Positions 39,541 to 45,884 of a stretch of 47,531 nt of DNA are shown here, in pieces. Both the position numbers and the translations under genes were made by a program. The DNA lies in NCBI GenBank assembly GCA_004298435.1, contig SCSF01000165.1, positions 1 to 47,531 of the forward strand, written 5' to 3'. The notes under the pieces are model-generated. The model was not told the origin of the DNA and made no database searches. It saw only the letters and a program-made list of their open reading frames with translations. The first letter of the stretch is position 1. Every line of letters starts with the position of its first letter. The DNA is from Beijerinckiaceae bacterium. Lineage in GTDB: Bacteria > Pseudomonadota > Alphaproteobacteria > Rhizobiales > Beijerinckiaceae.

Positions 39541-40323
39541 ATGAAGGAACCCGGTACAGCCATCGTGACCGGATCGACAAGCGGCATAGGGTTAGCCATT
39601 GCCCGGGCGCTTGCTTCGCAAGGTATGAATCTGATGTTGAACGGCTTCGGCGATTCCGCTGAGATCGAGCGGGAACGTCAGGCGATCGCCGACGAATTCC
39701 GGGTGAAGGCGCTCCATTCACCGGCCGATATGACGAAGCCGGACGAAATCATCGAAATGGTGAAAAAGGCAGAGTCGCAGATCGGCCCCATCGAAGTTCT
39801 CGTCAACAATGCCGGCATTCAGTTCGTTGCGCCGATAGAAGAATTTCCGCCTGAGAAATGGGATGAGATCATCGCCATCAATCTATCAGCCGCTTTTCAC
39901 GCGATGCGCTGCGCCATTCCATTTATGAAGGCGCGCAAATCCGGCCGGATCATCAACATCGCCTCCGCGCATGCGCTGGTGGCCTCGCCGTTCAAATCGG
40001 CCTATGTCGCAGCGAAACATGGCATTGCGGGCCTGACCAAATCCGCGGCGCTCGAACTTGCCGAGCATGGCGTCACGGTCAATGCGATCTGCCCGGGCTA
40101 TGTGCTGACGCCTCTGGTTCAGAAGCAGATCCCTGACACCGCGAAGGCGCGCGGCATTACGGAAGACGAGGTTATCCGCGATGTTCTGCTCGATGCGCAA
40201 CCGACCAAGCGTTTCGTGACAGTCGAGGAAGTGGCGGCGCTGGCCGTTTATCTCACGACGCCGATGGCCGCTTCGGTGACTGGCGCGCTTCTCTCGATCG
40301 ATGGCGGCTGGACGGCGCACTAG
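39541..40323 (+). CDS. bdhA: 3-hydroxybutyrate dehydrogenase-like short-chain dehydrogenase
   Basis: A 260-residue NAD-dependent SDR. The cofactor site is AIVTGSTSGIGLAIARALAS; NNAG is in VLVNNAGIQFVAPIEEFP; the catalytic serine and YxxxK are in NIASAHALVASPF and SAYVAAKHGIAGLTKSAALE; the C-terminus (VYLTTPMAASVTGALLSIDG) is typical. The region AICPGYVLTPLVQKQIPDTA matches (R)-3-hydroxybutyrate dehydrogenase, an enzyme of polyhydroxybutyrate use. ATG 39541 is preferred to the TTG two codons earlier. It stands alone. Confidence 0.85.
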   Translation: MKEPGTAIVTGSTSGIGLAIARALASQGMNLMLNGFGDSAEIERERQAIADEFRVKALHSPADMTKPDEIIEMVKKAESQIGPIEVLVNNAGIQFVAPIEEFPPEKWDEIIAINLSAAFHAMRCAIPFMKARKSGRIINIASAHALVASPFKSAYVAAKHGIAGLTKSAALELAEHGVTVNAICPGYVLTPLVQKQIPDTAKARGITEDEVIRDVLLDAQPTKRFVTVEEVAALAVYLTTPMAASVTGALLSIDGGWTAH

Positions 40324-40335
40324 GCGTTTTCAAGC

Positions 40336-40379
40336 GATCATCCCGGGAAGTTGCAGACTTTTCGGATTTGATGATGCGC
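40336..40379. repeat. Palindromic repeat, second copy of the GTTGCAGAC type
   Basis: GATCATCCCGGGAAGTTGCA then GACTTTTCGGATTTGATGAT: the same nested inverted repeat as at 34109-34152 with a few mismatches. It lies in the short gap between bdhA and the glycosyltransferase gene. Confidence 0.6.
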
Positions 40380-40426
40380 AAAGATGTTACTGTGGCTTGC
40401 CTCGCTGGTAGGGGTGGATTGCGTTT

Positions 40427-41596
40427 ATGACTCTCGGAATGCTTGCAGCCATTCTTGGCGCGCTCTGGTTGGCTGTTGCTGTCGCCATCTTTCTTTTCAC
40501 CGGCCTTGGCGCGCTTTTGCAGCCGTGGCTGCAACGGCGGCGTGCGACGAACGCCGCGCGGCCGCCTGTCTCCGCTATTTTGCCGATCAAGCTGCAAAAT
40601 CCCGGCTTCGAAGAAGCGCAGGCTTCGATTCTCTGCCAGAGCTACCCGGATTATGAAGTTTTGTTTGGCGCAGCGGAGGCGAGTTCGCCTGTTCTGGAAA
40701 TCGTCCAGAAGTTGAAGCTCGCGCATCCGGGTGTCGCGGCGCGCATCATGCAGTCGCATTGCGATCTTGCGGTCAGCCCGAAGCTGAATACGCTTGCGGC
40801 GCCACTTGCGGCAGCAATGCACGATTTCATTCTCACGAAGGATTCGAACATCATCTTCGATCCGGAGACGCTGGCTGGCTATATGCAGAGCTTTACCGAT
40901 GGCGTCGGTCTCGTCGTCGGCGTGCCGGTCGCAGAGCGGCCTGAAGGGCTTGCCGGCCATATCGAAGCTTTTCTCCTCAATGGCCATGCGCGGCTGCTTC
41001 TGACAGCATCGGCATTGAACAAGGGCTTCGGCGTCGGCAAGGCCATGCTGTTCAGGCGCAGCGATCTTGCGCGCGCCGGCGGCTTCGAAGCCATGGCCTA
41101 CACTCTGGCCGAGGACACCGCGATTTCGAAAGGGCTCGCTGCGGTGGGGCTCAGAACGGTGTTTGCCCACAAGACGCTGCGGCAGATCATTGGCCGGCGG
41201 ACGCTGCGCGAGATTTACGATCGCCAATTGCGATGGAGCGTCATCCGCCGCGCGCACGAGCCTGCAACATTTCCGCTGGAGCCGCTCGTCAGTCCTCTAC
41301 CGGCGGCGATCGCCGCAGCTTTTGCCGCGCCGCTCCTTGGCCTTTCGGCTTTGAGTGCTTTCGCGCTCACATTGTTCGTGTGGTTTTGCTGCGAAATTCT
41401 GATTGCCTGGCTCAAGGGCTGGGAAATCTCGATCTTCTCGCCGCTGGCGTTCATTGGCCGCGAGATTCTTGCGCTCGTCGTATGGCTGCGCGCCTGGACG
41501 ACAGATGATGTGACCTGGGCAAACGGGCGCTTCGACGTTTTCAATGGCGCGCAGGGGGCCGGTGCTTCGGCTGCTTCGCGGGAAAGCGGGATATAA
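40427..41596 (+). CDS. Ceramide glucosyltransferase-like membrane glycosyltransferase (GT21/HpnI type)
   Basis: A 389-residue enzyme with an N-terminal membrane helix (LWLAVAVAIFLFTGLGALLQ) and C-terminal hydrophobic segments. The catalytic part follows the ceramide glucosyltransferase pattern: PVSAILPIKLQNPGFEEAQA, SPKLNTLAAPLAAAMHDFIL, the TKDSNI aspartate, GVGKAMLFRRSDLARAGGF, AEDTAISKGLAAVG and QLRWSVIRR, the (R/Q)xxRW signature. It should move a sugar onto a lipid at the inner membrane. The acceptor could be a ceramide or another lipid; no hopanoid genes are nearby to support an HpnI role. It is convergent with a fatty-acid hydroxylase. Confidence 0.78.
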   Translation: MTLGMLAAILGALWLAVAVAIFLFTGLGALLQPWLQRRRATNAARPPVSAILPIKLQNPGFEEAQASILCQSYPDYEVLFGAAEASSPVLEIVQKLKLAHPGVAARIMQSHCDLAVSPKLNTLAAPLAAAMHDFILTKDSNIIFDPETLAGYMQSFTDGVGLVVGVPVAERPEGLAGHIEAFLLNGHARLLLTASALNKGFGVGKAMLFRRSDLARAGGFEAMAYTLAEDTAISKGLAAVGLRTVFAHKTLRQIIGRRTLREIYDRQLRWSVIRRAHEPATFPLEPLVSPLPAAIAAAFAAPLLGLSALSAFALTLFVWFCCEILIAWLKGWEISIFSPLAFIGREILALVVWLRAWTTDDVTWANGRFDVFNGAQGAGASAASRESGI

Positions 41597-41641
41597 GCAT
41601 TACATAGCGTTTTTGGCGAAGTGGGGCGGATGCTTGCCGCT

Positions 41642-41790
41642 CCTCTCCCCGTTCACGGGGAGAGGTAAGGTGAGGGGCCGGGGGATTAGCTCAAGTCCGG
41701 ATCATTGTCTGCTCGCGTAAAATCCATTCCAAGTTCCGGCTACTCGCCAAGCCCCTCACCCTAACCCTCTCCCCGCCTGCGGGGAGAGGG
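41642..41790. repeat. Composite inverted repeat with two CCTCTCCCC hairpins, second locus
   Basis: Hairpin arms CCTCTCCCCGT (41642-41652) and ACGGGGAGAGG (41655-41665), followed by TAAGGTGAGGGG; then CCCCTCACCCTAA and arms CCCTCTCCCCGC (41765-41776) and GCGGGGAGAGGG (41779-41790). It has the same design as 3440-3560 and again sits between convergent genes. Confidence 0.8.
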
Positions 41791-41803
41791 AACTCCCCTA
41801 AAT

Positions 41804-42448
41804 CTATCCGCGCGGCCCGATGTATTGCGTCCCGAAGATATAATCCAGCCACGGCACGCTGACGCCGTAGGCGCGGTCGGGCGCGCGGAAATGATGCAGC
41901 ATATGCATGCGGCGCAAGGTCAGCCCAAGGCGCGTCTTCGGCTCGGCATGATGAACGTAATAATGCACCATGTCGTAGATGATATAGCCGATGATGAAAC
42001 CCATCAGGAACGGGTAGCCGAGCGGAAGGCCGAACAGCAGCCAGGTGACGAGCAAGGCGATCAGCATGATCGGCCCGCTCAGTAATGGCGGCATGACGAG
42101 GCGCAAGGGATCGTTCGGATGAACGTGATGCACGCCGTGGATCAGAAAATGCAGGCGCGCGCCCCATTTGCCCGGCAGTTCGGCATGAAACAAATACCGA
42201 TGTCCGAAATATTCGATGAGCGACCACGCCAAATAGCCGGCGAGCGTCGCAGCGGCGACGATCAGCGGGTTAAGCGCGCGCAGGCTGAGCACGCCGAGCA
42301 GGACGACGAAGGGCACATAGACAAACAGCGGCATCGACCAATGCACGCGGGAAAGCTTGTCGAGCAGCGGATTATCGAAAAGCCGCGGCGACGCGCAAAG
42401 GAAGTCTGGGTCATTGGGGCGGGCGTTTGCGGTGTGCTCGGTAGACAT
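41804..42448 (-). CDS. Fatty-acid hydroxylase superfamily protein (fatty acid 2-hydroxylase-like)
   Basis: A 214-residue di-iron membrane enzyme. Histidine clusters: EYFGHRYLFHAEL, HFLIHGVHHVHPNDPLRLVM, DMVHYYVHHAEPKTRLG and LRRMHMLHHF, with four hydrophobic segments between. HGVHHVHPNDPLRLVMPP is close to fatty-acid 2-hydroxylases (Scs7/FA2H), which hydroxylate the acyl chain of ceramides; sterol desaturase relatives are the alternative. An in-frame GTG at 42493 exists; ATG 42448 (MSTEHTANARP) is chosen. It is convergent with the glycosyltransferase gene. Confidence 0.85.
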   Translation of the reverse strand: MSTEHTANARPNDPDFLCASPRLFDNPLLDKLSRVHWSMPLFVYVPFVVLLGVLSLRALNPLIVAAATLAGYLAWSLIEYFGHRYLFHAELPGKWGARLHFLIHGVHHVHPNDPLRLVMPPLLSGPIMLIALLVTWLLFGLPLGYPFLMGFIIGYIIYDMVHYYVHHAEPKTRLGLTLRRMHMLHHFRAPDRAYGVSVPWLDYIFGTQYIGPRG

Positions 42449-42568
42449 TCTTGCGATCGCCTGTTGGCAGGTAAGCCGTTCGTTCGGTTTCACATCTTAG
42501 CAGCAAATTGGCAAATCCGGCAGAGGCGGCGCAAAGCCTCGTACGGCCGGGTTTAATTTTGGAAGACA

Positions 42569-42591
42569 TTGAAATTATTGTGTTATTTCAA
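42569..42591. promoter_or_regulatory. Perfect inverted repeat TTGAAAT-N9-ATTTCAA
   Basis: In the 328-bp divergent spacer between the hydroxylase and O-methyltransferase genes, TTGAAAT (42569-42575) and ATTTCAA (42585-42591) form a symmetric site in an AT-rich patch. It could be an operator. The rest of the spacer shows no gene. Confidence 0.4.
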
Positions 42592-42776
42592 ATTTGTGAA
42601 GTGTGGCGCGGCAGCGTTACGCATGTTGCACAGAAAAGCCGTCAGCCTTGATCGGGAACGGCTTAAGTCCACGCTCTGAAATTCGCTAGATTTGTTGTGG
42701 AAGGCGTGGTTCAAATTACCGGGATTTGAATGCCCGTTCATATTGCGGCGCCACGAGGCTTGGGGAGACAAGAGCA

Positions 42777-43448
42777 GTGGGCGAAGCGCAGTGGTTCGAT
42801 GTCGATCATTACCTGAGCGAGGTCCTCGTCGGCGCTGATCCTGCGCTCGAAGCTGCGCTGGCGGCGAGCGATGCTGCGGATCTGCCGGCGATCTCCGTTA
42901 CGCCCAATCAGGGGAAATTGCTGAAAATTCTCGCGAGCAGCGTCTCGGCCCGCGCAATTCTGGAGATTGGGACGCTCGGCGGTTACAGCACGATCTGGCT
43001 GGCCCGGGCGCTGCCGCCGGACGGGCATCTGATTACCCTCGAAGCCAGTGCAAAGCATGCCGAAGTGGCGCGTTCCAATCTCGCCAACGCAGGTCTGGCA
43101 GAGCGCGTCGAGATTCGCATCGGGCGCGCGCTGGAGACCTTGCCGCGCCTGGCGGCGGAGGGCAAAGGCCCATTCGATCTGATTTTTGTGGATGCCGACA
43201 AGCAGAGCAATCCGGAATATTTCCAGTGGGCGCTGACGCTTTCGCATCCCGGCAGCCTCATCATCATCGATAACATCGTTCGCGGCGGCGCAGTGACTGA
43301 TGCCAAAAGCCACGACCCCGACATTATCGGCATACGCCGCCTCAATGAGCTGATGGGCCGCGAGCCACGGGTCTGCGCGACCGCCATGCAAACCGTCGGC
43401 AGCAAAGGGTATGATGGATTTGCGATCGCGCTGGTTGTCGCGCCCTGA
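42777..43448 (+). CDS. Class I SAM-dependent O-methyltransferase (CCoAOMT family)
   Basis: A 223-residue enzyme. Motifs: SVTPNQGKLLKILASSVSAR, LEIGTLGGYSTIWLARALPP (SAM motif I), ITLEASAKHAEVARSNLANA, GPFDLIFVDADKQSNPEYFQ (metal-binding aspartates expected here) and LIIIDNIVRGGAV. This fits the cation-dependent catechol/caffeoyl-CoA O-methyltransferase family. GTG 42777 has GGGGAG (42762-42767) at good spacing. It is the last chromosomal gene before the prophage. Substrate unknown. Confidence 0.88.
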   Translation: MGEAQWFDVDHYLSEVLVGADPALEAALAASDAADLPAISVTPNQGKLLKILASSVSARAILEIGTLGGYSTIWLARALPPDGHLITLEASAKHAEVARSNLANAGLAERVEIRIGRALETLPRLAAEGKGPFDLIFVDADKQSNPEYFQWALTLSHPGSLIIIDNIVRGGAVTDAKSHDPDIIGIRRLNELMGREPRVCATAMQTVGSKGYDGFAIALVVAP

Positions 43449-43481
43449 GACACGACATAAGACTGCACGCCGTGTAATAAC

Positions 43482-43513
43482 GGTATAATTACCCATTGTC
43501 AGGTATTTGTACC
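43482..43513. promoter_or_regulatory. Operator pair OL (GGTA-N4-TACC x2) overlapping the repressor stop codon
   Basis: GGTATAATTACC (43482-43493) and GGTATTTGTACC (43502-43513), 20 bp centre to centre. The repressor's TAA stop (43489-43491) lies within the first. That site also contains a perfect TATAAT (43484-43489) on the + strand. Confidence 0.65.
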
Positions 43514-44172
43514 GTTTGTTCTCGTCCCGTAGTTTTGTCAAAACGCTGCCACTGTCCGGAGCGGACCACGGCCTGCACGGCTGCCGCCCATGCGATCTCC
43601 ATGCCGCGGATCGGTTCCGCATTATGGCTCTCCAGATCGTATGTACCGGGAACGGCGCCCCGACGGACGCGCTTCAGGTAACGCCGCCCGTTGCTGGTCC
43701 GCACAGCCGCCTCGCGGCCGAGAACCGTTTCGGCATCTTCGCTCTGTTTCCAGCAGATAATGACATCGCCTGAGTCATAGCGCGGCCACATGCTGTCGCC
43801 TTCCACCTCAAAGGCAATCGTGTCCTCAGGTATGGGGAAAGGCACGGTAATTTCGAAAAGACCATCCGGCGGGATCTGCTCATATTCGGGCAAAATCTCC
43901 GATCCGGCGCCGATTTTTCCCACTACCTTTGCAAGCATTCCCGTGCCGGGTTCACCCACTCCTTCGAGAAGCCAGGCGGCTGTTGTCTTCAGGACCGGCG
44001 CAAGGGCGATAAGGGTCTCTGTGGTTATGCCGCGGCGATCGCCGCTTTTTACCGCGCGTTTCAGATTCCGGATCGCGTCCGGTTTCTTTGCCGCAAGCGA
44101 AGCGGCATGCGCCGAAAGCCCTAAGACCTTCAGTCTGCTTTCAATTCTGGCGAGGACGTCTTCAAGTTCCAT
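43489..44172 (-). CDS. Phage repressor, HTH plus S24 (LexA/CI-like) peptidase domain
   Basis: A 227-residue repressor. The N-terminal helix-turn-helix domain covers about residues 1-70 (LEDVLARIESRLKVLGLSAH, ITTETLIALAPVLKTTAAWL). The C-terminal S24 domain has the catalytic serine in FEVEGDSMWPRYDSGDVIIC and the lysine in RRYLKRVRRGAVPG, as in self-cleaving repressors, so DNA damage may induce it. The cleavage-site Ala/Cys-Gly is probably in the MLAKVVGKIGAG linker, but I cannot fix it. It is divergent from the early genes and bracketed by four copies of its presumed operator. Confidence 0.9.
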   Translation of the reverse strand: MELEDVLARIESRLKVLGLSAHAASLAAKKPDAIRNLKRAVKSGDRRGITTETLIALAPVLKTTAAWLLEGVGEPGTGMLAKVVGKIGAGSEILPEYEQIPPDGLFEITVPFPIPEDTIAFEVEGDSMWPRYDSGDVIICWKQSEDAETVLGREAAVRTSNGRRYLKRVRRGAVPGTYDLESHNAEPIRGMEIAWAAAVQAVVRSGQWQRFDKTTGREQTVQIPDNG

Positions 44173-44208
44173 TGCAGCAGACTGGCCGGATTTCCAAAAG
44201 TTGCACTA

Positions 44209-44243
44209 GGTATTTTTACCGTTGACATATAGGTAAAAATACC
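44209..44243. promoter_or_regulatory. Operator pair OR (GGTA-N4-TACC x2)
   Basis: GGTATTTTTACC (44209-44220) and GGTAAAAATACC (44232-44243), which are exact reverse complements of each other, 23 bp centre to centre. They flank and overlap the rightward promoter at 44222, so a bound repressor dimer pair would cover it. Identity as the repressor's operator is inferred from symmetry and position. Confidence 0.75.
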
Positions 44244-44250
44244 TGATAAT
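44222..44250 (+). promoter_or_regulatory. Rightward early promoter of the prophage
   Basis: Consensus -35 TTGACA (44222-44227), 17-bp spacer, -10 GATAAT (44245-44250; 5 of 6). One operator fills the spacer and the other ends one base before the -35. The first gene starts 25 bp downstream. Confidence 0.75.
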
Positions 44251-44275
44251 GATCCCTTCCTGAGGAGGGAGTGTC

Positions 44276-44602
44276 ATGTCCAAACAAAAAACAAACTGGA
44301 CGGCTGAGAGGATCGCGAGGCTGGGCTTTCTGGTGGGGCAGGGCTTCGCCGCAAAAAGGATCGCTGATGATCCGCTGATCGCTTCAACCCCCAATAATGT
44401 TCATCGGCAGGCGCAGCGTTTCGGACTTGCTTTCCGCGATGCGCTGGCGACCGCAATCCGCCTGCCAGCGGAGGCGGCGGCGAGATATGACACGGCAGCC
44501 GAAAAGCGCGGCGTGACGCGCGAGAGCCTCATCAAGCTGCTGGTGATGACCGCCGCTGCCGAACCGAATCTTCTCGACAACATTCTCGATGATGAGGCCT
44601 GA
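44276..44602 (+). CDS. GcrA-like helix-turn-helix protein, phage early gene
   Basis: A 108-residue protein. The N-terminal part (NWTAERIARLGFLVGQGFAA then KRIADDPLIAS and NNVHRQAQRFGL) follows the layout of the GcrA N-terminal DNA-binding domain (W-T-x-E-R...A..IA......N.V..R..RLGL). GcrA proteins work with sigma-70 at promoters that carry CcrM-methylated GANTC sites. The second half (AAARYDTAAEKRGVTRESLI, KLLVMTAAAE) resembles a ribbon-helix-helix-like tail and is not part of host GcrA. A very strong AGGAGG (44263-44268) lies 7 bases before the ATG. It is the first gene under the repressed promoter. Confidence 0.6.
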   Translation: MSKQKTNWTAERIARLGFLVGQGFAAKRIADDPLIASTPNNVHRQAQRFGLAFRDALATAIRLPAEAAARYDTAAEKRGVTRESLIKLLVMTAAAEPNLLDNILDDEA

Positions 44603-44605
44603 GCG

Positions 44606-45121
44606 ATGGAACAGGCTCAGAAGATCAATGCGCCGGAGCAGCCCTATGCGCCAGAGCCCGATGCGATTCCGCCGCGCTGGGACCCGGAGCATGTCGGACG
44701 CCGGCTCATAAGGGCTTTCGAGACGCTCGATCGCCTGCCGCGGCTGCGTGGGCCGCGTGAACCCGGCGGCCACTGGCCCTTGCATGCTGTTGAATGGGCC
44801 GATGAACTGGCGCGCGCCGAGCTTGACGAAAGCGAGCGGCGCACGCGCGACATTGCACAGAACCGCTGCATGCTGCGCCCGAGCGCGGCGGACATCGACG
44901 GGATGGAGACAGCCTTCGACTGGCTGCGCGAATTGCGCGCCGCCGATTCCGGCATGGCGCTGGTCGCAAGCCTCTGGGCCTTGTCGAGCGCGCGCCACCG
45001 CTCGTTGCGCAGGCTGTGCGCACAGAAACACTGGGCGCCTTATACTTTCTACCGCAAGCGCGCCAAGGCGCTTGCGTGGCTTGCCGATTGGCTGAATGCG
45101 CGCAACGCGCCAGTGTTTTGA
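44606..45121 (+). CDS. DUF6362-like phage protein
   Basis: A 171-residue protein starting 3 bp after the preceding stop. The pattern fits DUF6362: WDPEHVGRRLIRAFETLDRL, a WPLHAVEWADEL segment, RPSAADIDGMETAFDWLREL, then a helical, HTH-like C-terminus (RHRSLRRLCAQKHWAPYTFY RKRAKALAWLADWL). Such proteins are found next to terminase genes in alphaproteobacterial phages; a small-terminase or DNA-binding role is possible but unproven. Confidence 0.55.
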   Translation: MEQAQKINAPEQPYAPEPDAIPPRWDPEHVGRRLIRAFETLDRLPRLRGPREPGGHWPLHAVEWADELARAELDESERRTRDIAQNRCMLRPSAADIDGMETAFDWLRELRAADSGMALVASLWALSSARHRSLRRLCAQKHWAPYTFYRKRAKALAWLADWLNARNAPVF

Positions 45122-45190
45122 AACGCGCATGACAGGCCGCTTGGTTGTTGCTCCTATGCCTCGCGGCCTCGTCTGCCTTTCCGCTTGGCA

Positions 45191-45265
45191 CAATGTATGA
45201 AACCGCAGAATCGCTTTGCCGCGTTCGATTGACTTTGCGAGCATTTGCGACGGATATTACGCGCA
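45191..45265 (+). promoter_or_regulatory. Duplicated promoter element, copy A
   Basis: Contains GAATC (45208-45212), -35 TTGACT (45229-45234), an 18-bp spacer with the direct repeat TTGCGA-GCAT-TTGCGA, and a -10-like GATATT (45253-45258). Without gaps it matches copy B, 513 bp downstream, from the left edge to the -10. It lies 130 bp upstream of the small secreted-protein gene. The remainder of 45122-45388 has no supported gene. Confidence 0.7.
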
Positions 45266-45388
45266 TTCCCCGCCACATCTGCGCTTGCAGCCAACGGCCT
45301 TTGCGCTGTTCCTCAACCTTTGGCCTTTCCGCTTTTGCGCGGCTTGCGTTACGCTGATCCGAATCGAACTCGTTGACGGATCGCGATC

Positions 45389-45661
45389 ATGCTGCGCGCC
45401 CTTCTGGCCATTCTCATCGTCTCAGCTTTCCCATATGCGGCGCGGGCGCAGCCGCGCACGCTCGACGTGCTTTCCATCTATCGCGATGTGAATGAAATGT
45501 GCCGGAGCTGGACCGACAACGATCTGCACAGGGTCGCTGCCTGCAACCTCCGCGAAAAGGTCGCGCGTCTGTTGAACAGCATGGGTTATTGTCTTGGCGA
45601 GGGGAGCCCGGACATGCCCGAAAAGCAATGGCACAAATGCAAGGGGCATGAGCTTTTCTGA
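45389..45661 (+). CDS. Small secreted four-cysteine protein in the prophage
   Basis: A 90-residue protein with a clear signal peptide (MLRALLAILIVSAFPYAARA, cleavage after ARA) and a mature part of about 70 residues with four cysteines (EMCRSW, AACNLR, GYCLGE, HKCKGH), likely two disulfides in the periplasm. It resembles small Rab-type Cys-pair proteins (Rap1a/Tai family-like spacing) only loosely. It has its own promoter-like element (copy A) upstream and sits between early genes and terminase, like a lysogenic cargo gene. Family not recognised. Confidence 0.65.
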   Translation: MLRALLAILIVSAFPYAARAQPRTLDVLSIYRDVNEMCRSWTDNDLHRVAACNLREKVARLLNSMGYCLGEGSPDMPEKQWHKCKGHELF

Positions 45662-45703
45662 ACTGCTTTGCCTCGTGCTCGCCGCATACCGCTCCCTCGC
45701 AGA

Positions 45704-45778
45704 CACTGTACGATAGCGCAGAATCGACCGTCTCGACTTGATTGACTTTGCGAGCATTTGCGACGCATATACGCGCAT
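45704..45778 (+). promoter_or_regulatory. Duplicated promoter element, copy B
   Basis: GAATC (45721-45725), TTGACT (45742-45747), the same 18-bp spacer with two TTGCGA units, then CATATA (45766-45771). Compared with copy A it has lost one T after the -10. It is followed 35 bp later by a strong terminator and then by the terminase gene. Confidence 0.7.
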
Positions 45779-45813
45779 CAGCAGCGCCACACTCTTGCGC
45801 TGACTTGCTTCCC

Positions 45814-45843
45814 AAAAGGCCGCCGCATCAGGCGGCCTTTTTG
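45814..45843 (+). terminator. Rho-independent terminator upstream of terL
   Basis: Perfect 11-bp stem AAAAGGCCGCC / GGCGGCCTTTT with loop GCATCA, ending in a run of Ts and TTTG. It would stop transcripts starting at copy B within about 75 nt. Confidence 0.85.
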
Positions 45844-45884
45844 TTTCCGAACAAAGACGGCAGAGAAAAAAGCGGGGACCGCGC

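Noticed and set aside
42449-43490. Attachment site (attL) for the prophage
   Set aside because: No tRNA end or direct repeat can be recognised at the junction without the right end of the element.
45145-45357. 70-codon frame between the DUF6362-like gene and the secreted-protein gene
   Set aside because: It overlaps promoter-like copy A, starts with a rare codon without a ribosome binding site, and does not resemble a protein family. The matching region at copy B encodes nothing similar.
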